Shown here one piece after another: positions 10,448-19,560 of a stretch of DNA of 64,000 nt (position 1 is the first letter of the stretch; each line of letters begins with the position of its first letter). The notes under the pieces were generated by a model, which did no database searches, had not been told where the DNA came from, and worked only from the letters and a program-made list of their open reading frames with translations. The stretch comes from Cladophialophora immunda. Taxonomy: Eukaryota > Ascomycota > Eurotiomycetes > Chaetothyriales > Herpotrichiellaceae. The stretch lies in the NCBI RefSeq assembly GCF_000835495.1, contig NW_015622547.1:1922001-1986000 (forward strand), in the 5' to 3' direction. The position numbers were made by a program, and so were the translations under genes.

Positions 10448-12347
10448 ATGAAAGCCAATGCCTTGTCCAGGATAAGACACCGTCTCCTCAGCCTCCCGTC
10501 GGCCTTGGTGCTACTTTGGATATGTGTGCTCTTCTGGGGTGAGCGCTACACCTTTCAACAAAGTGTCGCTCGGTGTCGATGGAGAGAGTGGGAATCATGG
10601 GTAACCAAGCGCATCAACCACCGACCAACAAAGACACACATCGCTGACTCTCTCTTAGCCAGGCCATGCTCAACCTCATCATGTCCTTCTTGTCGCCGAC
10701 CCTCAACTCGTGGATCCACACACCTACCCTGATAGACCATGGCCTCTCTCCAGCTTAACGATCCTCTACACCGATCGCTACCTCCGCCGCTCCTATCAAT
10801 ATCTACAAGAGTTTCTCCGGCCAGACGCGACCTTGTTCCTCGGTGACTTGTTTGATGGTGGCAGGGAATGGGGCACTACTGAGTCGACGTCTCCCGAAGA
10901 GCGGTACAAGAAGTACGGATCTCGATTTTGGCTGAAAGAATACATTCGCTTCTCCAACCTCTTCTTGCGGTCTTGGGCTAAAGGTTCTTATGCAAGCGCG
11001 GCTGAACCGACCGGCCGTCGTCTTCTGGCCTCCCTCCCGGGTAACCATGATTTGGGGTTTGCGGCGGGCATACAATTGCCTGTGAAGGAGAGGTTCGACG
11101 CATATTTCGGGCCCCTCAACCGAATCGACATCATCGGCAATCACTCATTTGTCCATCTGGACACAGTCTCTTTGAGTGCCATGGATCAGGTTGATCCCAA
11201 AACCGGAAGTTCGGGAGCAGGAGACGGGAGTGCCGCCGCGACTTCTTCTAGCAAAATTTGGAAACCTGTCGAGGAATTCCTTGCGGAAGCCAAATCCATC
11301 CGGGCTAAAGCGGTGCAACATACGTGCGAGGCAAGATTCGACTGGAAACGTCCACTGCCACAGTTGCAGTCTCCGTCGGTAGAACGAGTTGCTGACGTCG
11401 AGCACGGGGACACAAAGCAGAGCGCCCACTATACAGTCAGCACGTCTCAATTCCCAACAGTCGTCCTGTCTCACGTCCCTCTCTACCGATCTGGCGAGAC
11501 CAATTGCGGACCGATGCGGGAACGAGGCACTGTGATACCCCTGCATGCAGGCTACCAGTATCAAAATGTGCTTACTCCGCTGATTTCACAAGATATAGTC
11601 AAGCATCTGACCGCAGAAGAGATCACAATGGTCTACTCTGGTGACGATCATGACTACTGCGAGATCGAGCACAACGAGTTCACAGGCCGTATCAGAGAAA
11701 TTACGGTCAAAAGCATGAGCTGGGCTATGGGCATCCGGAAGCCGGGCGTGCAACTCGTCAGCCTCTGGAATCCAGTCGACATAAACAAGGCAATGTCTGC
11801 CGATTCATCACTCTCCACGCCGCGAGACACGGTGCAAAACCATCTGTGTCTACTCCCGGACCAATTGAGCATCTTCATCCGCTACGGCCAGCTGCTTGGC
11901 TTGACACTGTTCACCGCCCTCGTCGCTGCTATTCGGTACAATCCCACGGCCGCAGTTGAGGAAGCATCGCGCGAAAAATCCGAACCATTGCTGCCCACCG
12001 CCGAAACCCACCATCGCAGGCCCGACACCTCAAAAAGTTCCTGCATACAGAATGGTCAAGCGGGGCATCAACTGTCCACGCGCAAAATGGGCGGGTACGG
12101 ACAACTCCCTGCTTCATCGCGAACCTCGTCTCCCTCCAAGCCACCTTATGTCGACTACGTCCGAAATAGTGCACCTGGTGCGGGCGAGCTTGACAGTGAC
12201 GACTGGGGAATGCCGAAATCTACCAAAGCGCGTCAATCGGGAAGAAACCGACCGCCGCGATCCCGCCTGGCGTTCTTTGGTCGCTCGTTATGGCGGACGG
12301 CGTGGCCGGTGTTGTTGATTTATGGATGGCTTATTTGGAACGGCTGA
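10448..12347 (+). CDS. Ted1/Cdc1-type membrane metallophosphoesterase
   Basis: Two exons, 10448-10600 and 10659-12347, with a 58-bp GT-AG intron; the protein is 613 aa. Exon joining restores the family signature WREWESW followed by VLLVADPQLVDPHTYP. Metal-binding motifs of calcineurin-like phosphoesterases follow: the DPQ above (~65), GDLFDGG (~115), GNHDLGF (~178), HVPLY (~323) and GDDHDY (~378). Membrane segments are visible near residues 17-30, about 455-475 and at the extreme C-terminus (WPVLLIYGWLIW). Yeast Cdc1 and Ted1 and human PGAP5 are ER-to-Golgi enzymes that remove ethanolamine phosphate from GPI-anchor mannoses, helping GPI-protein export. Which of the two paralogues this is cannot be settled here; LFDGGREW leans slightly to Ted1. 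A disordered Ser-rich segment lies between the last two membrane segments. Confidence 0.88.
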
Positions 12348-12749
12348 CGAGCCTACCGAGCTCCTTTGGCTACTGGGATTGATGGCTCAGCGTTGGTGGG
12401 AAAGATATGTGTAACATTAGCGCTTTAGCAGCTGAGCTTGTGCAAATTGGATTTCTTTCCTCGACCTGGTGGACTATCTGAAGACCACTGTCTGAAAAGA
12501 TACCAGGGTCACAGACACGGAATGCACCAACAAGGGCAATGACGTCTTCATGTAACGTTACAAAAGTTCAAGGCAAGTTCTACCTACAATGCTTTTAGAC
12601 CTCCAGTCTTTCGACTTCCCGGACTTGCAATGAAATCAACCCGATTAATCTTCTCCATTACAACAGCCTGAGACCTGCTGTATGCGCAAGACCGCCAATA
12701 ACTCTCCCAATAGTAAGAGTCAAACAAATATTATGATCGCTGGAACCCT
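12348..12749. other. Intergenic region between convergent genes
   Basis: About 400 bp of AT-richer sequence separating the 3' ends of the phosphoesterase (plus) and the zinc transporter (minus). No gene is visible. Confidence 0.6.
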
Positions 12750-15041
12750 TTATTTCTTCCCATTCTTGCCGTCATTTGGACAGCACATCTTGCTCCCAGC
12801 GCACATGTCACCACAATCGAGTAAACAGGCTGGCTGGCCTTCGCTCCTAAGACTTGCAGTCTTACTGGCGTTCCCATTGTTCTTCGGAGTCAAATGCCCG
12901 CTACCAGCACCCTCATCAGGATCAGCTCCTGATTCAACACCATGTGGATCCGCTTCATTCACGAACTCGGGCTGGATTGTCGAGCTGTGGATACCGTAGC
13001 CGTGTAGACAGCCTCGGATTTCCCGTGCCAGATGCATGTAGCTGGCAGATCCGGTGCCGTCAATCTCGCAATCAACTTTCACGTGTAGGCTCGCCACAAG
13101 CTTAGTATCACTGAGTTGCCATACGTGGAGGTGGTGTGCCTCAATAACTCGTGGTAGTGATTCAATGTCTGCTGTGATTTCGTCGATCGACATGCCCACA
13201 GGGACTGCCTGTAGGAGGATCCGCCCGGCTGCTCTGCAGAGTGGTATGGCACTGCCCAGGATAATGATGGTAATGACAAGGGATATTGCTGGGTCAAAGT
13301 AATAGCGTCCGGGAAACGTCGTCAGCCAGATGATCAGTGCAGTCACTATAACACCAATGTTCCCGAGAGCATCGCCCATGACATGGAGGAAAACTCCCCG
13401 CATATTGAGATCGCCATGGGAGTGACCATGCCCGCCATGTCCGTGGCTCGATTTGGAGCCATCATTTTGATGATTGTGGTTGTGTGCCGCGTGATTGTAG
13501 TCAACGCTCTTTCGTTTGCTTATGCTGCCATAGCCAGCAAATCGCTTGTCATCCTTGGAGGATGATTGCAGGCCGTCCGCAGATCTTTCCTGACGTTGCT
13601 CTGGCGAATCCGGCTCCACCAGCAAGGCGTCTTCTTCTGACGCTTCAGATTCAGATCGCTCTTCCAACCGCGCAGCTTGGATAATATCCTGGCGAAATGA
13701 GGCTGGGTGAATGTGGATGTTGTCGACCGAGCCGAAACCCCGACCAAAGGAGCCTGAGGTGCGACGACGGTGCCGGGGATGGACCTCGCCATTAGCGATC
13801 GACTTACGATTCGGGGTGTTGGAAGATCTAGCCGAGATGGTTGTATTCTCTTCATCAGACTTTGTGAAGGCACGGCGCGAAGGGCTGCTGAAGCTGCCCA
13901 CTCGGAATTGTGGAAGAATGTCTTCGATGTTACCATGTTCGTCCACAATTTTCTGCGTTTCTCTATCGTCGTCATAGAGATGACCATGGCCTTCTTCGGC
14001 CGATCTCACGGCATCCTCCTCGTGTGAATGGTCCTTCTCGCCGTGGCTGTGGCCGTGCTCATGGAAAAGGAAGAGTCCGAGGATGTTGGATGCAAGTCCG
14101 AGACAGCCGACAATGAGAACGAGTTTGGGATTGGATACAGGCTGTGGTTCGACAAATCGCTGGATTGCTTCCAGGAAGATGGACAAGCAGAGAGCAACCA
14201 GAAAGACTCCATTGACAAGAGCACCCAATGTTTCGGCGCGTTGCCAGCCATAAGTGTACATCTTCGAGCTTCCGGTATTGGCGACACGGACAGCCCATAG
14301 CCCAACGCAAAGAGAGATGACATCGTTTAACATATGAAACGAATCGGCCACCAGGGCCAAAGAATGCACTGCATAACCTGGAGGGGATGTCAGTTGGCTA
14401 GTTCGCGACAAAGATGATGTGGGATCACACTGACCGACGACCAATTCGATTAAGAAAAAGACAGAGTCTATGCCCAGGAGAATACAGATCCTCTGCGTCT
14501 TCGAGAAACCCATCTTTCTTTTTGTGCGGGGTGGCTGCGCGCAAGTTGGCGCGCAGCACTCGTTGACCGTCTCTGTCGAAGCAGTGGCGGGGGAGAATCG
14601 GTAAGAGGTCGAGGACCTGGTTGAGGAAGGGACTCGATGTGGGCTAAAGTATGCCTGTTGAGGCTTCTGAGGGAGGTCGGTGGGATGTTTGGGATAGGAA
14701 TGGATCGTAGATGCCGAAGGTGAGGAGGGAGGAGGGGATGAGATAATAAGAGCCCTGGGCGAGGGCAAAGGCGACGACGCAGGTGCGGCTTTCTCCTCGT
14801 GGCAAGCGCAAGCGTAATAACAAGGGCAAGGGCAATGGCGAGATGATGCAGCGCTCGGATCGGGTGGATGAGCCTGCAACTGCGACCCTGACTCCGACGG
14901 CGTCTGCGGATGTGGCTGGGGCTGCGGCTGCGGCTGTGGCGGCTGAGTAAGCAGCATGTCATGTGACTTCTCGTCCCCTTTCAGCTCCATACTGGCGATA
15001 TTATTATTGGCGACGACCATTTCCTCTTTGTCTTCTGCCAT
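12750..15041 (-). CDS. Zinc transporter of the cation diffusion facilitator family (Zrc1/Cot1-like)
   Basis: Two exons, 15041-14435 and 14377-12750, giving 744 aa. The 57-bp intron (14378-14434) is a multiple of three without a stop, so an unspliced frame of 763 aa also exists; splicing joins ELVVG to YAVHSLALVADSFH, which is the conserved TM1-TM2 sequence. The zinc-site motif HxxxD is seen in TM2 (HMLND) and again in TM5 (HVMGD). A long His-rich loop (HEHGHSHGEKDHSHEED, later HGHGGHGHSHGD) separates the fourth and fifth membrane segments. The N-terminal ~160 residues are a Pro/Ser/Gln-rich disordered extension with a Cys/His patch (CPCPCYYACACH). The tail holds several Cys (CGDMCAGSKMCCP). 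Family members pump zinc into the vacuole for detoxification. Confidence 0.92.
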   Translation of the reverse strand: MAEDKEEMVVANNNIASMELKGDEKSHDMLLTQPPQPQPQPQPHPQTPSESGSQLQAHPPDPSAASSRHCPCPCYYACACHEEKAAPASSPLPSPRALIISSPPPSSPSASTIHSYPKHPTDLPQKPQQAYFSPHRVPSSTRSSTSYRFSPATASTETVNECCAPTCAQPPRTKRKMGFSKTQRICILLGIDSVFFLIELVVGQCDPTSSLSRTSQLTSPPGYAVHSLALVADSFHMLNDVISLCVGLWAVRVANTGSSKMYTYGWQRAETLGALVNGVFLVALCLSIFLEAIQRFVEPQPVSNPKLVLIVGCLGLASNILGLFLFHEHGHSHGEKDHSHEEDAVRSAEEGHGHLYDDDRETQKIVDEHGNIEDILPQFRVGSFSSPSRRAFTKSDEENTTISARSSNTPNRKSIANGEVHPRHRRRTSGSFGRGFGSVDNIHIHPASFRQDIIQAARLEERSESEASEEDALLVEPDSPEQRQERSADGLQSSSKDDKRFAGYGSISKRKSVDYNHAAHNHNHQNDGSKSSHGHGGHGHSHGDLNMRGVFLHVMGDALGNIGVIVTALIIWLTTFPGRYYFDPAISLVITIIILGSAIPLCRAAGRILLQAVPVGMSIDEITADIESLPRVIEAHHLHVWQLSDTKLVASLHVKVDCEIDGTGSASYMHLAREIRGCLHGYGIHSSTIQPEFVNEADPHGVESGADPDEGAGSGHLTPKNNGNASKTASLRSEGQPACLLDCGDMCAGSKMCCPNDGKNGKK

Positions 15042-15600
15042 CTCGAAATGATGGGTCTGGAAAGTCAGATCATTGTGCCCGAACTGTTTTCTTATTGATT
15101 TTGTCTGCCATTTGACTACGTATGCATCAACCTGAGGTCACACTTGCTCAATGACATGCCCTCTCAAATCCTGCTGCTTCCCGACCACGGAGGCTCGTTG
15201 CATCAAAGAATCTTGCGTCAAAGTTTGCTCTGGCTTTGATATGACCTTGCACAGCCTTTGGGTAGCAAGCTATGAGTCTCAGGTCACTCCTACCCGGTTC
15301 CATTTGTCAACCGAAGTGCGAGTGGGCAAGAAACAGCCCGATTGAGCGGTGTACAGAACGCACAAGAAATGAGTTTGCTCCTCTGTTATACCTGAACTGT
15401 ATCGGTGAGATATTGGCACAGTCCTTTCCGACCATCCATTTCAAACCCATGAACACGAGCATCCCATACATAACGTCAGTGGATTTCGTGGTTCAGAGCT
15501 GGTGTGTCTGTCGCAAACCAGTGCCGCCCGCTTTCGAACCAAGCTGCTACCTTCGTATCAAAGACCGCTCAATCCCATTTGATCCACAGTCACCGAAAGC
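15042..15600. promoter_or_regulatory. Divergent promoter region, zinc transporter and small orphan
   Basis: About 560 bp between the minus-strand zinc transporter and the plus-strand 126-aa orphan. Short frames here lack ATG-initiated protein-like sequence. No known motif stands out. Confidence 0.45.
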
Positions 15601-16025
15601 ATGACACCATCCACCGAGGAAAGACAAGCCTTTCACAAGCTCGATGCCCTCATCTCCCAGGGTTTCTTGACGTATCTGAGCTTCTCAGAGCGCCCGTCCT
15701 TACTTCAAGCCACCATTAGTAAAAATTGGCACTGTCGGTAAAGCCAGCATCCTTGATGTGAAGCACACATCTTCAAAGCAGCTATCAGGTGAAAGAGTTC
15801 TGTGGGGGAGCATGTCCAGAAGGCGGTTTTGCGATACTTTGGAACAATGCAGAGAATGCTCAAGGAGATCGAGGAGTCTGGACGTATCCAGGCAGAGAAC
15901 TACTTTCCCAGGTGCTGCCATTTCTTTCTCGCCCTCGAGTGGTAGTTGCCATGATCGAAGAAGAACTTTGGTATATTGGTTTTGCCGTCGCGGAAGGAGG
16001 GCCTGTTACTCCAAGTGCCTTATAA
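15601..16025 (+). CDS. Small two-exon orphan protein (126 aa)
   Basis: Proposed exons 15601-15737 and 15782-16025 around a 44-bp GT-AG intron (gtaaag donor, aagcag acceptor). The join is phase-consistent: exon 1 ends in 2 nt of an Arg codon and exon 2 supplies the third. The product starts MTPSTEERQAFHKLDALISQ, continues through NWHCRYQVKEFCGGACPEGG and ends in VVVAMIEEELWYIGFAVAE and GGPVTPSAL. Both exons have protein-like composition, with a mixed hydrophobic/acidic pattern and three clustered Cys, unlike the surrounding frames. I do not recognise it. No signal peptide or membrane segment is evident, so a small cytosolic protein is likely. The intron branch site is weak, so confidence is moderate. 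Confidence 0.5.
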
Positions 16026-16223
16026 GCAGAGAGGTGGGTTGTCAATCCTTTCCAAATTCTCTCAGCCGTAAAACAATTGATTTACACTCCCTGAGTCCTT
16101 GGATTGCGATCTAAGAGGTGTTCGGTACTACTCGACATACTTTACGCGAATCTCGCGAACTATACTTTCTCCCTTGGTTCTATCACAGATCTTTTTGCAG
16201 GTCCTTTCTTCAAACGCACAGCC

Positions 16224-16844
16224 ATGGCCATCAGACGCCGCCTTCACTCCTCCTCTGCAGTTATACAAATGAACGACGACAGACACACTACTACCATCTA
16301 TCAATCCTATCCACCGTCTCCAAGACTAGCCTCCTCTTCCACCCTTGACGCCACATCTGACTATGTCGAGATAGCCAGGCAGTTCTGGGATGGGCTCGAA
16401 CAAACCCCGACCGCAACAACCAAACCCCGTGATGCGAGGGAGAATTGGTCTCTCAAAAAGTTCTGGGATGAGTATGTGGCGGTGGAAATGGAGTTTGGAT
16501 ACAATGTTCGTGAGCATATCACGAATGAGGAAACATTCATCAGCTGGTTCGAGTTCGGATTTGGAATGGCGGGCTTCGGCTTGGTAGTGCTGCAATTTGG
16601 CATTTTGAATGGGCGGCTCGTTGATTCGGCAGATGCTGTGCAGTTGGCAAAAGCAATGGCGTGCACCAGCTTCGTCCTCGCTATCCTCAGCGTGGTCGTC
16701 GGTGCATATCGCTTCTTTCGCCAGCAAAACGCTCTTTTCCGCGGGCAGATTTTTTTACGGGGCCTGTCCATGTTCTTTGTTATACTTTTGTTCAGCATGG
16801 TATTGGTGGCGAGCATGATCATTAACTGGATCGGCATCATTTAG
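16224..16844 (+). CDS. DUF202 family membrane protein
   Basis: Uninterrupted 206-aa frame from an ATG in good context (gccatggcc) after a frame with no earlier ATG. The N-terminal ~110 residues are soluble and partly disordered. Three membrane segments follow: FGMAGFGLVVLQFGIL, AMACTSFVLAILSVVVGAY and LSMFFVILLFSMVLVASMI. Their spacing matches the three-helix DUF202 domain, also found in the Vtc1 subunit of the vacuolar polyphosphate polymerase. A direct role in polyphosphate metabolism is not shown. It sits about 200 bp downstream of the small orphan on the same strand. Confidence 0.75.
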   Translation: MAIRRRLHSSSAVIQMNDDRHTTTIYQSYPPSPRLASSSTLDATSDYVEIARQFWDGLEQTPTATTKPRDARENWSLKKFWDEYVAVEMEFGYNVREHITNEETFISWFEFGFGMAGFGLVVLQFGILNGRLVDSADAVQLAKAMACTSFVLAILSVVVGAYRFFRQQNALFRGQIFLRGLSMFFVILLFSMVLVASMIINWIGII

Positions 16845-17101
16845 GAGTCGACTTGGAAGATAAATTCACGTATATTCATCCCGACCTTCCGGAGATCCCA
16901 GACAGCCTTGACATTGATCTTGGTTCATAGCATTTGGATATCTCCAGGCCAAGGTCTAGAAGAGCTCGTAGCGTTCTCTGACCGTGACGGCCCCGTCCGC
17001 CCGAGTCACAAATGAGATGCGTTCCACAGCTATGAACCAAGGTGTCCCTAAAGATCTCTACGCTGATCCGAGAGTACCAGACACCTGTGGGAGAGGTGGC
17101 T

Positions 17102-18367
17102 TCAGGGATAAGATTGGAGGCGCGCTGCAGGGGGTTGCTCTTGTTCAGACATGTTGGCGCGAATCGCATCGACCACTCCAGGCAAGACCTCTTCAGCTGG
17201 CAAACTGGCACGCACAAGATCCCGTCTCAATGCTGTCCATCCCGCATGTTGATCTCCCTGCCCCTGGGAATGGCGGTGTGGTAGGAGTTCCCCAAAGAAT
17301 ACTTCCTCCTTCCTGACACCACCCATGTTCAAGATCCCGATGCCCATGCCCCGCTCATGCGCCCTCTTCACCAGCCGCCAAGCCGAGTAGGTTGCGAGAG
17401 AGCTGCCGACGACCAAGATCTTGGCCGCGGCATCAATAGCTTCCTCCGCTGCGGTTTTCACTTCGGTTGAGATGGATTCACCGAACATGATCACGTTGGG
17501 TTTGAGGACGCCCACGCCGTAGGGTGCCACGGATGCCGTGGGTGACGGTACCCAAGCACCGTCCGCATCAACATCCACGTGCCCCTTGCTGCCATCTTGC
17601 AGAATTGGCGGCCGCTTTAGACAATGTGGACAGGCGGGATATCTGAACGTATAGTACGGGGCGCCAGGGACGTCGGCGTCACCGTCGGGGTTTGTCCTGA
17701 AACCCAGCCTCCTCCTTTCGGTGGGATTCTCAGTGTCCAATGCCCCGGACGCCAGGAGCAGTTGCAGAAACTCCGCCCAGGCGGGATTCAACTCGGCCAA
17801 TCTCTTCTGGAAATCATCGCGGTCAATGAGCCTCTTACAGCTCAGACAGACCAGAGCCCTGAGAAACCCGTGTAATTCCACCGTCTTCAGTTGCGGATGC
17901 GCAAGACCGTGGAACGAATCGACATTCTGAGTAACCACACGGTCGACCAACCCTAGCTTTCCGAGATCACGAATGGCATAGTGTCCGGCGTTGGGCTTTG
18001 AGCGGTGAAGACCCCTCCAGCCCAAGAATGAGCGGGCCCAGTATCGCTTGCGGGATTCGTGGCTCGAGATGAACTCGTGGTAATAGATGGGTCGGTAGCT
18101 CTTGTTCTGGGTGTAGGTGCCGTTGACGCCGCGATAGTCGGCCAGGCCTGAGGCGACGCTTATGCCTGCACCTGTGAGAAGGACTGTCTTATTTCCCTCA
18201 CGCTGCGCATCTTGGCCTGGGGACGGGTTGGGCGAGGGTGGCGCGGGAGAAGTCAGAAAATGCGAGAGGGCGGTGATGGCACCTTGTTTGGTGGCTGCCG
18301 ATGGTGGGATAATCAGGGGTGGTGGCAGAGGCCCCGTGTACGGGATTCGCATAAGCGGTCTGGACAT
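17102..18367 (-). CDS. SIRT4-like sirtuin (NAD-dependent protein deacylase)
   Basis: An uninterrupted frame. I choose the Met at 18367 (MSRPLMRIPYTGPLPPP), giving 421 aa; an in-frame Met at 18460 would add 31 residues that look like leader sequence. NAD-binding motifs are GAGISVASGLADYRG and TQNVDSFH. The catalytic His is in LHGFL. Zinc ligands are two Cys pairs, CLSC and CPHC, separated by an unusually long insert of about 75 residues. The GLADYRG variant and YRPIYYHEF place it with class II sirtuins (SIRT4-like), which in fungi are often mitochondrial. The start MSRPLMRIPYTG is short and not strongly amphipathic, so location is uncertain. Class II enzymes remove acyl or ADP-ribose groups; the substrate is unknown. 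Confidence 0.88.
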   Translation of the reverse strand: MSRPLMRIPYTGPLPPPLIIPPSAATKQGAITALSHFLTSPAPPSPNPSPGQDAQREGNKTVLLTGAGISVASGLADYRGVNGTYTQNKSYRPIYYHEFISSHESRKRYWARSFLGWRGLHRSKPNAGHYAIRDLGKLGLVDRVVTQNVDSFHGLAHPQLKTVELHGFLRALVCLSCKRLIDRDDFQKRLAELNPAWAEFLQLLLASGALDTENPTERRRLGFRTNPDGDADVPGAPYYTFRYPACPHCLKRPPILQDGSKGHVDVDADGAWVPSPTASVAPYGVGVLKPNVIMFGESISTEVKTAAEEAIDAAAKILVVGSSLATYSAWRLVKRAHERGMGIGILNMGGVRKEEVFFGELLPHRHSQGQGDQHAGWTALRRDLVRASLPAEEVLPGVVDAIRANMSEQEQPPAARLQSYP

Positions 18368-19560
18368 GCGAGGGACATGGCTAAGCAAAGAGCACGAGAG
18401 AAGGGGATAGTGAATGGGTTCAATGTGCCTATGTATCCAGAGGCTGAAATTTTCCGGCACCGAATATGTCCCGGACAGCCACGAGGCTGATTACGAAGTG
18501 CGTCGCAGCTCAACCAACGCCTCCGCGGGCTCCTGGCACCTGCGTCTCCTCCAAGGCCTCCAGCTCAGACAGCTTCAGGCCGAGAAACTACATCTGCATT
18601 CGCATTTTCTTGGAGTTGGTTCAAGCAACGCCAATTCCCTTGTCCCGTGATGCGGCGCCAGCGACTGCCAAAGGCGCGATCTCGATCAAAAGTCGGACAA
18701 CCAAGGACTCTTATCGAGAGCGTCACCAAAGCTTGAAGAGTTGGTCTTGCGATCTGTGCCTGTTCTTGTCCTTTCCTCCAACGATCGCCCTCTAGCCAAG
18801 AAGCGGGCTCCTTTCCAAAGCGCCGAATAGCTGTCCACCATACATACCGTCGCTCAGGCCAAGAAGTTCGGTGCAGCCACAGACATCATCGAGATTTGAG
18901 TGCCAGAGGCAGGATCAAGGGCACGCAACCCTTTCGCTAGGCATGTCATGGAGTGCCTCCCTTCAGAGGCTGCGGAAACTTGAACCATCCATCCAGCACA
19001 TCTGTTCTCCCAATACCAAAGCACGCCATTCCTCATAGATATTCCCAGCCGCAGATCTCGTATTCGACACGGGAGCAGCCAAACTGTCGAGTCGGCTCCA
19101 TGCCAGTGATGCTGGTCCCAAACGCTTCCCGCTCCATCGGTAAGGCACCCTGGAGGCGCGCTGACACCTTAGCCAGAACATCCCAAACATCGACCCACCC
19201 CCAGGTTTTGGCGCCTTTGCTCGAGCTTCCTAGCCTTCCTGAGTGGTGCCCGCGTGTCCAGGGTTGACGCAGGATGAAATCATGGCCTTGTGCGCGTTAT
19301 CGACCTGTTTTCCAATGTCGATCCTTGAATGCCATGCCCCAAGATGCAAAAGGGATGATAACTTTAACAGTATGGTCCGCATCGTGGCTTACGAGATTCC
19401 AGGTTTGTTCAAGCACTTTCATACTTCTTCGTCCTGTCCTCTTCAGTCTGCTGTTGGTCGTTGAACTTCATGCCTTCTGTCCTCTGAGCGTCTTCTGAAC
19501 AATTAAACGACGAACCTTTCTCGCGCTGCCCTACTCGTGTTTGGCTGTCGCTCGTCAAAA
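18368..19560. promoter_or_regulatory. Divergent intergenic region, sirtuin and MFS transporter
   Basis: About 1.2 kb between the minus-strand sirtuin and the plus-strand MFS gene. Overlapping short frames exist at 18414-18795 on the plus strand, one beginning MSRTATRLITKCVAAQPT, but no continuation exon or family resemblance was found. The rest shows no gene. Roughly the last 120 bp before the MFS start are pyrimidine-rich, as expected for a promoter. Confidence 0.5.

Noticed and set aside
12750..15041. Single-exon 763-aa model of the zinc transporter
   Set aside because: The 57-bp segment has good splice borders and interrupts the conserved TM1-TM2 sequence. Kept only as a possible retained-intron isoform.
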